Shown here piece by piece: positions 22,595 through 35,290 of a stretch of 64,000 bases of DNA; within the stretch, counting starts at the first letter, position 1, and every line of letters starts with the position of its first letter. Both the position numbers and the translations under genes were made by a program. Under the pieces are notes generated by a model, which saw nothing but the letters and a program-made list of their open reading frames with translations, ran no database searches and was not told where the DNA came from. The stretch covers positions 316,374 through 380,373 of the forward strand of contig VZRS01000306.1 of the NCBI GenBank assembly GCA_013398055.1, in the 5' to 3' direction. The stretch comes from Ifrita kowaldi. Taxonomy: Eukaryota; Chordata; Aves; Passeriformes; Cinclosomatidae.

Positions 22595-23300
22595 GATTTT
22601 AAATGATATCAAGATAGTTTGACAAGAACCATCCTTATTGTCTTTAATTATATCACCTTCTTTTAATTCCTTATTACTCAAGGACCCTATCAGCCCTTCC
22701 ATTATTTTGCCTGGGATCGAAGGCAAGCTGACAGGCCTATAATTACTCGGGTCACTGCATTTACCTTTTTAAAATATTGGTACAACATTAGCTTTCTTGT
22801 AGTCCTCTGGAACATCCCCAATGCTCCATGGCTTGTTAAAAATCAAAATTAATGGTCTGTAGTGCTCCTTGCCTATCGATCTTAAAATCTTGGATGTAAA
22901 TTATCCAGACCTACTAATTTTAATGTATCTAACTTTAATATCTGCTGTTTAACACATTCCCTTAGTTACTGCTAGAATGAAAAGCATTTCATCATCATTC
23001 TGTCCTGAATCATCTGGCTTTTCCCCAAATACTGAACAGAAGTATTGATTGAACACCTCTGTCCTTTCTGCATTATTATCGAGAATTCTACCAGCTAATA
23101 AATGATTAATACCATATCTAGGACAGGTTTTATACCGAAATCCTGTGAAATCCTGTAAAATTTCCTTTTGTTCTGTCTAAGCATTTCTACTTGTCTTGTT
23201 TTTTTCCCTACTAAATTTTCTACCACTTTTGTCATCACCTTCTGGTGCTTGTTATACGCTCCCTTTCTCATTTTCCTGTTTACATGTTTATTCCCCTGGC
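22595..23300 (-). mobile_element. Ancient CR1-family LINE fragment, ORF2 reverse-transcriptase part
   Basis: The minus strand encodes the start of a LINE reverse transcriptase. At 22748-22700 it reads SNYRPVSLPSIPGKIME, the hallmark N-Y-R-P-(V/I)-S-L block with the following P-G-K-I-(M/L)-E. Further downstream, near 22650-22610, GDIIKDN and SCQTILISF correspond to the next conserved region. Upstream, NKRKFYRISQDF (about 23172-23137) fits the Asn-Lys-Lys-x-(F/Y)-(F/Y) linker before the RT domain. At nucleotide level the plus strand closely follows the antisense of the old CR1 copies common in turtles. Several frame changes and stops make it a fossil. Endonuclease and 3' end are absent. Confidence 0.88.
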
Positions 23301-26300
23301 TTGGGGACTTATAGCAGTTCTTTGTTTTATGAAACTGACCCTTGGAAGGCAACATGGATGTGTTTGTGTCCATTAAACTGAAAGGAGGACAAAGGACCTG
23401 TCTGCCTTTCTTCATCTAAACCATTTCAAAACTTGGCCTCAGACACAAATCCATTGTATCCAAGTCTGCATTTCCCTGCATTCTTGGAATGAACCATCAT
23501 TTTGTTAAGTGAATGAATCAGTATTTAGCCTGTGATCCGAAACTTCAGCTGATTAATGCTGTTGAAGAATTTTCTGACATTACAGGAAGAAATGAAGTGA
23601 AACTGGGCTCTTCCTAAAACTTCAGGCACGTACTGCTGACACATGTAGTAATCTTTTGGAGCCAACAGCAGCAGATCCTCTTTCTGTTTCCACCAAGGAG
23701 TCTCAAACTCTCCTCTTGCAAAATCTCAGGATTCTTCTACTAAGTGAGCAACGAACCTCCAACAACTTCCTGCAATATGGGGCATCTGCCATGCAGATGA
23801 AGAGCTTTGATCTCATGCAATAATGAGCAGCAATGCTTACGTAGACATGCCTTATTTTTTAAGCACTTCACAGGAAAATAAGATAGATGACATCTTTTTG
23901 GTCAGTCCAGTATTTGAGACAAAATAAGTATTACAATTAGTTGTGAGTTAGGAGAAAAAGGGGCTTTTCTAGAGGGAGGTAGCAAATTTTGTGTTGGACT
24001 TTGGGTAGATCCCTTAATGTCATTACTATGTAAGTGCTCTAAAAACCTTTACCTACGGCGTATATGGACCAGACAATGAACAGGAACCAAACTGTATTGC
24101 TCCCTTCAAGTCAACGTTCACATCACTGAGATGCATCACTAATTGTTTTCATTAAATAAAACTGATTTTTTGCATGATCAGCTCGCTGAAGGACTGGGAT
24201 TGCTCCATGCTTCCATGGAAAGAAACCAGCACTTGGTCCCACTACTGCCTACAGTGCTGATGAAGGGTGTTGTTTCTTTCTCATCATTAAAGCTACAAAA
24301 GCTGAGGTGCAGTGTGTGAGAGTACATCCTGCTAGCAAGGCGAGCGAGAACTGAAGTGACAAGGTTCCAACAACTGCAAAAAGCATGCAAAAGTGAAAAA
24401 GAAATAACACCAATTCAGAGAAGTTCAGAGTAAGAGAGAAAGCTCCACCCTTGGCCTATCCAGACGTATGAAGAAGTACGGGAATTTCCAAAATGTGACT
24501 GATCTCATCACCTTCCACACTGCAAAAGCAAGTCCCAGAGTAAGCTTACTGTGGAAATGAAAATGGTTGCTGTGTAAGTAGCTGCAACTAATAAATTCAA
24601 AGCAAGGCGATAGCATTTGTAATAAAATAAAATATTAAAATTAATTTACACTTCTAGAGCAGCAGTAGGAACACTAACTAGGCTGCAGAAACTCTTTGGA
24701 GGCTCACAGCTGCATAAACGAAACCTCAACCCCGCTGAACTTAAAGGGAGTGTTCATTTATGCACTTATATGAAGAGCAAAACCAACTTCTGCTGACAAT
24801 ACTTTGTTGTTTAAAACAGCAAACACACGGAAGGAAGAACAAGTCTGATGTTCCAGAGAGGCGTTAGGGCATGCCCACTTATATCAAGATGCAAAGCTGG
24901 GGCCTTATCAGAAAACTCTTCAAGGCAGACACATTTCTTACTTAACCACTTTAAAAGATGCCAGCATGTTGAAGTTGCAGTCATTTCTGAAAACAAATGA
25001 AGAATATGTTAAAGCACAAATTAAGAAAATAAAAACTAGGGATCACAGCTTCCTAATGTGTAGGAAACCTCTTTTATAAGCGAGTGCTGGAAGGAAAAGG
25101 TTGGTAGCTTGCCTAATTTTAGAGCTGAGGGGCCTACAGATGCTGACAGTTGTACATCTGCTTTGCTTGTCTTCTGATGGACAGGAATCAACTCCAGTCC
25201 AGGAGCTCTGTAGGCACAAGTCCAAAGTAATAATCTCAAAGTGGCACAGCTGTGGTTCTTGATCAGCTCAAGTGTGTTTTGCACTCATGATCAGCAGCAA
25301 GACCCTACAGCCAAGGGGACTTCCGAGTAATCTGAGTTCCCAGCTGTGGCAATAACCAAATCATCAAAGGATGATAAAGTCAATATTGCTTGGTTGCCTT
25401 GGGAACGGAACAAATGCCCAGACCTGTTCCCTTTGGTAACAGAGCAGGATGATAAGTCATTGTTATTTCCCTCCTGTGAAGCGTTCCCAGAGCTCCTGCT
25501 CCATGAGCTATGTGGGATGTGTCTTGCAGGTTTTGGAAGGGTGAGCATTTCAGTGCGTGGCTTGTGTAATCAGGGCTTTGGTTACAAACTTGCAATGAGC
25601 ATGCTAAGAGGCGGGATAGAGTTGTTTGGATTTGGCACCACAATAAAGCAGCTGCTTCAGTGCTGGCCCACATGTGGCTACCTTGGTGTGTGGGTGAAGA
25701 AGAGGTGGGACTGCCTGCACCCATCAGGGTAGATGAAGCTGGATGACTCAAAAGCAGACATTGGAATAAAGCCCCCTATATCTGACTCACAGATGTATCC
25801 TTTAACCACCAGCCACTTCTCAGAAAATGTGCCTGAATAAAATACTCAAACTGTATTCTTAGAATGGGGGGGGTTGGGAAGAAAAAAAAGCAGAAGAGTC
25901 TATTTTAAGAGAAACCTCAGTGCTCACCTGAAGGACCTTACTGAAGTTCAGACAACCCCAGGTTTGAACAGCTCTAATCCACTTTGAGCAGCAGCATCTG
26001 AATAAAGGCAGAACAATAACCCCTTCTCCAGGTCCAGATATTACCTTTTATAAGTCCACTTATTTCTTATTCATCTGAAAACTACTTCTATTAGACTACC
26101 CAAATCAGAAAAATACAACATATGCATAGAAAGAAAGGGACCAAAAAATCAGTCCTACAGCTGTTGTAAGCACTTAAACATTTCAACATTTATAAGTGTT
26201 TATAAATGTATGCCAAACTGGAATTATTTCTCTCATAATATTATGATTAGTATAGTAAAGAATTCTAGTTTCAAAAATAATTGTGTAGCATCGCTCATGA

Positions 26301-26570
26301 AGGAATATTATGCAAAGAATATTTGCCCTAAAGTTTTGGTGCAAAGATTTCAGTAATGACAGTAGAAATCCAAACATTGAGATTAGTCTAATTTCTCTGA
26401 TATTATCTAACTGAGAGATACCATAACATTCCTCTGTCACAAATCATCATCAGCAGACTTCAGAAATTATAGTAGTGTGGCTAGCTCTTTCTACATTAAA
26501 TTCTTCACAGACTTGAAGTGTAAGATGTGTAAAACAAGAAGCAATTCTTTAAAATTTCTATTGACATATA

Positions 26571-26618
26571 GAAAATATATATAGAAATTTATATGAAAAT
26601 ATATATAGAAATTTATAT
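26571..26618. repeat. 24-bp tandem duplication
   Basis: A 24-base AT-only-plus-G unit is repeated twice without a mismatch. It yields the FYIYFHINFYIYF-like repeat in the minus-strand frame 26491-26676. Confidence 0.9.
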
Positions 26619-27496
26619 GTCCTATAAAATAAAGACATCTTAGTAAGACTTCCAGCAATACCTTAACATATGCCATTAAAAAGAAAGGGGAAAAAACCTC
26701 TAAAGTAAGTGAAAAGCAAAGGAAAAAAGGAAAAAAGTTTCTCTTAAGGAAAAAAGTTATATATCAATAGTTCCAGCAGAGAAAAACAAATGCAGATTTA
26801 GGAAGACTGAGAAGAGAAACTTTATTTATATTGACTGGGGAATATAAGGATAACAAGCAGAATACATACCTCAAGACATCAGAAACCAAAGAGTTTGCTG
26901 CCCACTGTTGAAAAGGTAATGTCCAGCTCACAAAAAACTACCCTAGGTATGCTCTGCAGGTTGACATTTCTGACATTCAAGGAAACATCTTCCAAATATA
27001 AAGCAGTAGGTGACAGAAAGTACAAATTATTTGAGCCTTCATCTGAAAATCAACAAAATGCAGACCCAGAAGATCGGTTGAATTTCTAAATATTTTCTAA
27101 TCTCACTAATTCCTCATAAGTCTCAAAGGCAAAAGATTACCAACACTCAAGCTGAACAAGAATGATCTAAGTGATATTCAACAGGGATTCAGCATACTCT
27201 CTCCTTGAGGTTGATTTATGACTGGTCATCTTTGCTTTAATGCCCTAGAAGTCTCTCCTACATAATATATGTTATCAAGATTGAGTAAATTACAAAAGAA
27301 GCATCATGCATAATTCTAATTCTCTTCTCACAACAGGATGTTTATTTCCTGTTTCAAGATAGCAAAAGGATTTCCAGTTATCATATTACAGCAATTTACA
27401 AAAAATGCCTGTAGGCAGGAAGTTCATGAAGAGTGAAACTGGCTCATAACTAGGTTAGCACATGTGAATGGACTCTGAAATGTAAATTTATCTTGG

Positions 27497-27513
27497 AAAA
27501 AAAAAAAAAAAAA
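27497..27513. repeat. Poly(A) tract
   Basis: Seventeen A residues. No target-site duplication or polyadenylation signal links it to a processed retrocopy. Confidence 0.85.
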
Positions 27514-28974
27514 GGAAAGGAACATCAGCAGATACACCCAGGTATTAAATGAACCAAAGGTCACAGTGGCAAGATTAGTGCCTAGAACAAGAGGTCCCTG
27601 GTTGGGGATGGAACATCCAGGCACCCATTGTGAAACTAATTAAAATAAAGCTAAGCCAGTCTTTTAAATAAATAACTCTTTGTGTCCTAAGGAATAAAAG
27701 AGAAAAGACCTTATCTTTCAGCCTCTGACTTTTCATCAGCCCCTTTGGGCAGAACTGGATCCTCACTCTGACCTTCTGCAGATGCCCATGCACGTGCCTG
27801 AGGCTGTCTGAGCACAGGCTTTGGCCTCTGGTGGACTTCAAGAAAAGTTTTGTGCTTGCAGAGAAAATTCAGACTTGCACAGAGGCTGGAAACTTACAGA
27901 AAACATAAGCCCCAGGGAAAACGGAGTGGTCTGAAAACATTGCATACACTCTTCAGAAGATGCAACCTGAAGACTTGTTCTTTGAAGGTGGCATCCAGGG
28001 AATTGTTCTGGAGCTTAAATATCCTGTTCCCTTTGGAAGGTTCAATGTGGAGGAATGGTGGGTGCTCGAAGCATGCCAGGCCTGCTCTATACTTGGCAAT
28101 TGACCCCAAGCAGAGGCACAACAATCTTAAACTCCTTTAGTCTGTGGAAAGCCAGAGCCAACATCACCATCTTTGTAGTCCCTTTCCTTCCCACCTCCAT
28201 CCCAGCATGTCCCTAGAAGGTAGGTGTGGGCCCTGCTGAAAGCCAGTTTCCAGGGCTGCTGCAGAACCAGATAGGATGTCCCTCTGGACTTCTGTGATGT
28301 GTGTGGGTGGTGTAAGCAGTCACCTGCAGTCCTGTCTCCTCTCTTACCAGGTTCTGCCCTGGACAAAGCAGCACTCCCTCAATGACAGCACAGATAAAGA
28401 TTATCATCAGGAAATGAAATTCCTCAAGCTTCAAGTGCATGTGCAAAAGAATCATTAATCAGCTGTATGAAGGAAGGATGGATGCTCTGGTCCACTGTAT
28501 GCATACATGTAAAATTTGAAGGTGCAGTGCAACATCACAGATACCATTAATTAGAAGAGCAGCCATTCTCTGAACTTTGAGCTCCTATTTCATTTAACTT
28601 CATGAAACCCACTTGGCATGTGGCTTACAGATCGGGGTACTTGCCATTCTGATGATTACACCAGGCCGTCAACATTTCCACAGAGTTCTCCAGGAACACA
28701 TGCCTGGGAAACTACAGGGGAGTGTTTAGCAGGTATGGACAAAGCCTCAAAGATAATTCACTAGAACCAGGGAGGCATCCATCTTTCAATAGGATGAAAT
28801 TAAATACAGAGCAAATGTCACTAAAACAATCTCATCCTTTTCAGAAGTTGATCCTCAACTGTTATCAACTGAGAGAATTGCACCATTTTGCAAAGAGCAA
28901 CCTCAGACCCAGCTGGGTATCTGACTGAAAGATTGCAACATATTAAGTGCAAGGCAGAGAATTGGAAATAAATT

Positions 28975-29035
28975 CCTCTCACTGAAAGTGGTGTAAACCT
29001 GGAGTAATATCACCAATGTCAGTTGAGTAACACAG
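28975..29035. repeat. Possible palindromic archosaur/turtle-type element remnant
   Basis: The 'agtggtgtaaacctggagtaat' stretch with 'agttgagtaacac' behind it resembles the old palindromic family whose arms carry 'ggtgtaa..ggagtaac..ca' and its complement. A weak copy; compare 42973-43093. Confidence 0.45.
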
Positions 29036-29204
29036 ATTGCCACCACTGTGCTTTAAAGAACTTGGTATTTGATCTCATTCTTTTTCATGAATTCACCTTA
29101 GAAGCCCATCAGGCATAGTCAGTTCTTTTGTCTTTGCTATGCTGCTACTGCTGTAATTAATCTTTTTCCAACCACCCTATTGGCAATTTCCCTAATGCAC
29201 GCAT

Positions 29205-29254
29205 CCTCCCTCTCCCTCCCTCCCTCTCTATCTCTCTCTCCTCCAATTCCTCTC
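29205..29254. repeat. CT-rich (CCCT/CTCT)n low-complexity tract
   Basis: About 50 bases of almost pure pyrimidine. Confidence 0.9.
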
Positions 29255-32105
29255 TGCTGTGCACTTCCTCCCTCACCAGCCTTTTGGGAACACATCATCT
29301 TTTCTCTTAGCCTGTGAGCCAGATTGTCTTTAAACTCTTCTTATCAAGGTACAGAAGTCTTTTACTCAGAGGTATCTGTGCCCTGAATATGGACTTGGTT
29401 ATTGAAATGGTGATATAAATTAAACCTTCATGTTAATATTAGTTCTAATATAGCTACTTGGCAGTGTGGGTGTAAGTAAAATCTTGTTAATACACTTTAA
29501 GTTCTGACCAGAGGGGTACATGATATTATTTCAAATAATCTGTAATTTTTTTCAATCTAAAAAAATCTTAAAGTAAGTAACTCATTTTGATCATGTGAAT
29601 CATTTGACACTAGAAACCATTTCTTAGTATATTTTTAACTATCAAATTGAAGCTTACTTCAATGCAAAATATTTTCAAGTAAATAAAATCAAGATGGGTT
29701 TTTTCTAAAAAAAAAACTGAGATAAAAAAATAATTTTCAAAAAAATACTGAGATGAAAATTCTGACCAGTAAAACAAAATCAGCATCTGAAATGTAATTT
29801 TAGTTAACCCCAACAGGCAGATTCATTTGGAAGAACATCTTTCAAATATTCTGCTCAGGGGGAAAAACAGTCCTTCAATTCTGGTTTGCTGTTATCATGC
29901 GGTGTAGGCAAAGCAAGGACTGGGAGCTTTTGCCTGGACTGGTGGGTCAGTGAACTCCTGCAAGGGACGTGAGTGTGGCCAGGCAACACCTGTTCACCAG
30001 TGCCTTGTACACTCACAGGTTCTGGAGTCTGGGGGACTTGGCTGCCACTTGTCCTTGCCCATTGAACCTTTTGCTTCTATTAACAGTTGCCCTCCGTGTA
30101 TGACAATGGCAGGGCTGTGCGTGTTTGTACAACCCACCCAGTTTCACAATCTACTGATTTATGTGATTCTTCACCAAAACAAAAAGGCAGGAAATTTAAA
30201 CTAAAACTTCTAATAAATTCTCATAATAATAATAGTGTATAGACAGATTGATATGTATACTACAGCACTTTCCCAAATTGCTTTTTTCCCTTACCAAGCA
30301 ACGCCTTTGCTGCCTGACACAGCTTCTGTGATGACAGGTGAACTCTCTAATTGCCTCCACCAGGCCCGTGAACCATCTAAATCCTGCTCTTCCTGAAGGA
30401 AGCCCCCTGTCCCTTCTTGATCCATGAGTCACACCGTGCACTGCACACCATAACAGTACAAACAACATTAGGGACACTGGGGTGGAAGTGTACAGGCAGC
30501 ACATCTCACCCACACAGGTGCACGCTCTCTGTAGAGGACACTGAGGTGACCGCAACCACGTTTTCCAGGTGCTCTTTCATCCAGGCCCATCTTTAGAAGC
30601 CAACACAAGATGTGGTCACTGGTCACTTGAACAGCAGGAAGGCAGACATTCCATTGCTATTTGTGTTACTGTGAGCTAACACTGTTCCTCCTGACCAGAA
30701 AGATTAACTCCAGATTTTAAACCCTGCTTTCAGTAATGGGCACATCCCACATAGATTTTGGTGGTTGTCCAAAGACTGGATAATGGCCAAATAGTATTTT
30801 CTTACCTTTCAATTCTCTCACACAGATGCAGACAATGAAGATATCCCTGCCACTGATGTTTCCAGCACAATTTTTATTTCTTCAGTGGTAAACATGATTT
30901 TGGTTCAAAATGCAGCAATAATATACCTTGTGCTCTTCTATTACCACACCACTGACATCTGGTTTGACAGTGATAGTCCAGACAGAAACAGATTTGGAAT
31001 GGTGTGGCATACATTGCAGACGATGATGGAAATTTACCTCAGGACTTCTTGAGGGTGTCAGGTGTGAAGAGTCCTAGTGCTGAACACCTTGCACAGTTTC
31101 TTGGAGGTCCTGGCCCTCCTAGATGCATAGGACAGGCCTTTTTGAGACATTTTGTCCTTGTGCTTCAGTTCTGCTGTCAGCGACTGGTGCATTAGGACTC
31201 TGAAACCCTCATGGCTGCAGTTAGAGGTCTGTATGGTCCCTTCACCAGTGTGTGAGATCACCCTCTGAACATCACCAGAAACTTCTATACCTTAACCCAT
31301 GCTATCTTCCCATCCCCAGCCTCACACCAGCTTTGGTCTCCGTACCTCATAAACCCTGGGTCTGCTGAAGGCAGAGTAATGGGATGAGGTTTTCTTCCGG
31401 TAGGGCCAGCCCTGCCTGTGTTTGCTCAGCAGTTCCACACAGAGGAACAGGCAATCACCATTAGAACCACAATATGAAAGAGTTCAAAGGTCTGCTTCAA
31501 CTTTCCAGAAGTCCAAGTACTGTGACAGTACGGCCATCACTAAATGGGTTATAACTCGAGGCAAGTATAGCAGAGTGGGCACACACAAACAAGCATGAAT
31601 GTCCAGATCCAGGTAAAACCTGTGGTAAAGGGTCAGTAATGCTTTTCCTGCCTTCTATTTGCCTCTTCCTTGCTTTCCAAGTTTCACTCATTTACCGGTT
31701 GTCCACCTCTCTTCAAATTCATTTCTGCCCAGTGTGGACTTGTTACACTAAATGGATTTTTCTCCAAGCCTTTTAGGGAGATGCAGAGAGTGCCTTCATT
31801 CAGATTGTTCAACAATCTTACCTCTTCCTAACAGGTGTTCAACACATCCCAACAGGATACATTTATCCTGAACTTCCTTACTGCTTTAAACAAAACCTCA
31901 TATTCCCTATGCCTTCCCTTTCTCCTTCCTTTGATCCATCCTTTTTTAAGCTTTGTTTGTGCTATTAATAATCAAGAGTTCAGCGCTGTCAGCACATTCA
32001 ACACAGCAGAGAACAAAGGGCAGAAAACAGCCCCACCCAAAATGAGTTTACAGCCTAATGAAGGCAAACAAAACCCTCCACTTGGCTGGCTGCACAGGGT
32101 GGCAG

Positions 32106-32106
32106 N
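32106..32106. other. Single ambiguous base (N)
   Basis: Unlike 1786, 2443 and 18335, the flanks of this N are not duplicated, so it may be one unresolved base rather than a bad join. Confidence 0.85.
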
Positions 32107-32499
32107 CATTTTTAAGTGGACAAGAGCCTGCTTATTCACAAAAGAAAAGAGTTTAAGGGGAAAGTTTTTCCTGAAAGTGAAAATGAAAGCCTGATGAAGC
32201 AATTTTTGGGCAAAGGGACGCCAGACAGATGGAGATAGGGAGATGGGTGGGTGCAGAATGTAAGCGAGGAGAGATATGCAGCTTAAATAGCTAATCAGTA
32301 AGAGGGCAAAGGCACCCAGACACCCTGCGAAGACACACTCATAAAGAACCAGGGACAGATGGAGCCAGAGCTGTGCAGAGCCTTTGAAGGAGCAGATAAG
32401 CAGGTTGAATTTAATGGGGGAATGTGAGAGGTTGTAACTGAAGAGCTCAGGACACAGAGGATCATTAAGAATTTGCAAGGAGCATTGAGCAGTGCATAA

Positions 32500-32645
32500 G
32501 GAGCTTGGAAAATCTCCCGTATTTGAAGGTTTTAAGGACAAGTTAGATAAACATCTGTTGGGAATGTCGTAGATGTGGCTGATCCTGCCCTGGAGCAAGT
32601 GATGGGTCCGATGACCTTTTGAGCTCCCTTCCCTTTTCTATGTGG
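32500..32645 (+). mobile_element. Ancient CR1/L3-like LINE 3' end
   Basis: The sequence follows the sense 3' end of old sauropsid CR1. It shows 'gttttaaggacaagttagat' (32529-32548), 'aaacatctgttgggaatg' (32549-32566), 'gatcctgccctggagca' (32581-32597), and 'gatgaccttttgagctccct' near 32610-32630 with a terminal 'ttctatg'. Plus strand, 5'-truncated. Confidence 0.85.
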
Positions 32646-35098
32646 GTGTGGCAGGCCGGGAAGATAATTTGCCAGATGGTAAACACATTTTTGCCCAGAT
32701 TGCAGCTGAATAAGGAGTACTGATTTGAGGGACAAGGGGGTCCCAGGCTGTACCACTGCGCAAAGGTATCACATGAAAGCTGGAAAGGAGGAGAAAGAAT
32801 TAGGTTACTGCACAGTCTTTTCTGCTGAGCGTCAGCCAAGTGTATCGATGGGAGGGAATGAAAGAAAAGAGATGAAAAATGGGTCAAAGATTGCACGTGT
32901 AAATTCAGTTGTGTTCGATATGATGAAATTGTTCCTATGAAAACTATTGTATTGTTGAATGCCACCGTGTATTCACTCACAAGGCCATAAGTATGTCTTT
33001 CCCAGACTAGCTATAATAGAGATCTTCATGTCTCTACTCTAAACAGACAATGCCAAGGGGGTCAGCAGAAGCAAGGAGAAGCACTCTACTCCAGCTAGTC
33101 TGCAGGTGAAGTAGAAAGGAAAGAAGTGTCAGCGGCAAAACAAAGGAATCGGGTATTAAAACACACACACGCAGGAGACACTATGGCAGCAAGAGAGGGT
33201 TTAAAGAAGGGAACAAAAAGATATGCCTTTGTAATAGGCAGACTCTCTTCATTGGCAAGACCAACTGTACTAAAGTAAGCTGAATGAAACTTTTGGTTTA
33301 AATGAGAATTCAGTGTTGCGGAGAAAATATTTTCTACATTCTTAAATGGCTCTGAAAAGAGCTCAAAGGCTGCATCCCGAATGAGGAGGAAATTGAGGTA
33401 GTGAAAAGGCATGGAAGCTTTGTGGCTTTACTTTATTAACCTTACCCAGATTCCCATGCTTCTTGTACTATTTAGAAAAGATGAGTCAAGTTTTAGACTC
33501 TAGCAAATTCTGTGTGTGTGTGTACATACACAGAGAATTTTTTACATTGTGTCCTTGAAGAAACAAAATGTAAACCAGATGAAAACTGGTATTCCTCTAG
33601 TGGGATACAAGGAGACATAACAACTACTGAGAATTGTGCAGATAAAGTACCAGTTGCAGAGCTAGACTATTAGACTGAGGGTTCCCTCCTGGTGTCAGGC
33701 ATGATGTTTGCTTCCAAAAGGCAGGATGAATGCTCAAAGCCAGGAGCAGGGTTTAGCCCAGGGCTTAGCTCCAGTAAGGCAAGGCCTTTAGGCCTCCAGA
33801 GTCTAGGCACTATCATAACCATCTGGTGAGAGTCCTGTTGTGTCACTCTTGCAATTCGTACTGGTAATGGAGAAGGAAGGAAAATAAAGAATTCGAATAC
33901 AGTTGATATAAAGCCGAGCTTGAGTTGATGAGTAGATCAGAGCAATGTCAGAGCAATGGAGGAAGACTAGAAACAGAAAGGGCAGGCAGTGGGTCAAGGA
34001 CAAGGAGACGGCCATGAGAGCTATCAGCAAGGACAGGGAAATGGGTTGCCAAGGGTTTACTAGGCAATGAAAAAAAGAACAGGCTGCAGACTGAGCCAAA
34101 ATAACAAAGAATCACTGAACGACTGCTCATAAACTAAAGGCTTAGAAGGGGGGAAGCATGCTCAAAGATATCTGAGGTAAAAATAATCAAGGAGAAATTG
34201 ATTATTTGAGTTATCATTGGTGACTTGGTAGTCACAGACTGGGGAAGATGAAAATAGCAAGAAGCCAAGGCAGCAGTCAGAAAAGGTCATGTTGACCCTG
34301 ACCAACACCTTGTTAATTGATGAAGGTGCCTCATTTCAGCCCCATAGCAGAGTAATGGAGGGAAGATTCAAGGGAAGTCGTGCACTTTCACAAAGGTAGA
34401 TAGAAGTTGCTGAGGAAGAAAAAGTCCAGATTAGATTTTAAAAGAAGAGATGAGGGTGGGTCAGATGACAGAGGGAAAAGAAATTTAAATGTTGGGAAAG
34501 TAAACTGTCTGTGACCTGGAAGATAGGGATGAACTCAACACTTTCAGGTCTTTGTTCATGGTTATGTATACTGTCTATCAGCATTTCTAAAACTGAAAAC
34601 ATCTTCACTTGGAAGTAGTGGCAACATTTAGAGGCTGCTGAACTAATGACAAGAGAACTCAAAGCTACCAAGAGAACTCAGGGCTATTGCTACTGAAAAG
34701 AGGCTGCTGGATCAACCAGCCAGTCACCAGCCAGACCTCTGCTGCTAGAGAGCAAGTACCTTTTAGGTGCCCAGCTTCCACATCCCATCTGCATAGCTTC
34801 AATAAAGTGCCCAAAGTCCATCCACAGTGGCTTTGAAACAGCATCAAAATTACATCTCTGCTTCTCTGTCTATATATTTTATTGCACAGGAAGCAAGGAT
34901 CACAGCTTTCTGACAGCGACTCCCCACCCATACCTGGATGTTATTTCAGCTAGTTTCTCTGCCTCCATTTTGCCCAGCAGTAGGTATAATACAGTGCTAA
35001 TCTCACTGAAAACCAGTAGGAACTCTCATCCAGTGCTAAAAGTCACAGATCTCACTTTTCCATACAGCAGAAGCAGATCTGCTATCTTCTGTGCATGA

Positions 35099-35129
35099 GT
35101 GTGTGTATATATGTGTATATATATATATG
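35099..35129. repeat. (TG)n(TA)n microsatellite
   Basis: A compound alternating purine-pyrimidine run of about 30 bases. Confidence 0.9.
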
Positions 35130-35290
35130 CATGAATCATAAGTGATCTATCATCATTAATTCATTAGATATTCATTATAATTACCCTGCTTGTGATGAAT
35201 TAATTTGTCATTAATTTAGATGTCACATGTACAGTACTTTTTCAAGGATTGCCATATGATTCAACCTTAATTAATCTACCTCTAAAGCAA
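35130..35290. promoter_or_regulatory. Candidate homeodomain-site-rich noncoding element
   Basis: TAAT/ATTA cores are dense here: 'tcattaattcattagata', 'ataattaccc', 'gatgaattaatttgtcatta' and 'ccttaattaatctacc'. In AT-rich DNA some of this is expected. The call is inference only and needs conservation data. Confidence 0.25.

Larger units (their letters stand above)
23301..32499. other. Long noncoding spacer with small repeats only
   Basis: About 9 kb without a recognisable gene. Frames are below 140 codons, apart from the 208-codon minus-strand frame 31972-32598, which crosses an N and the CR1 tail at 32500-32645 and is treated as spurious. Repeats seen inside it are listed separately. The rest shows nothing I can name. 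Confidence 0.55.

Noticed and set aside
31972..32598. 208-codon minus-strand open frame
   Set aside because: It crosses an N and the sense CR1 tail at 32500-32645, has no recognisable domain, and shows no start or splice context.
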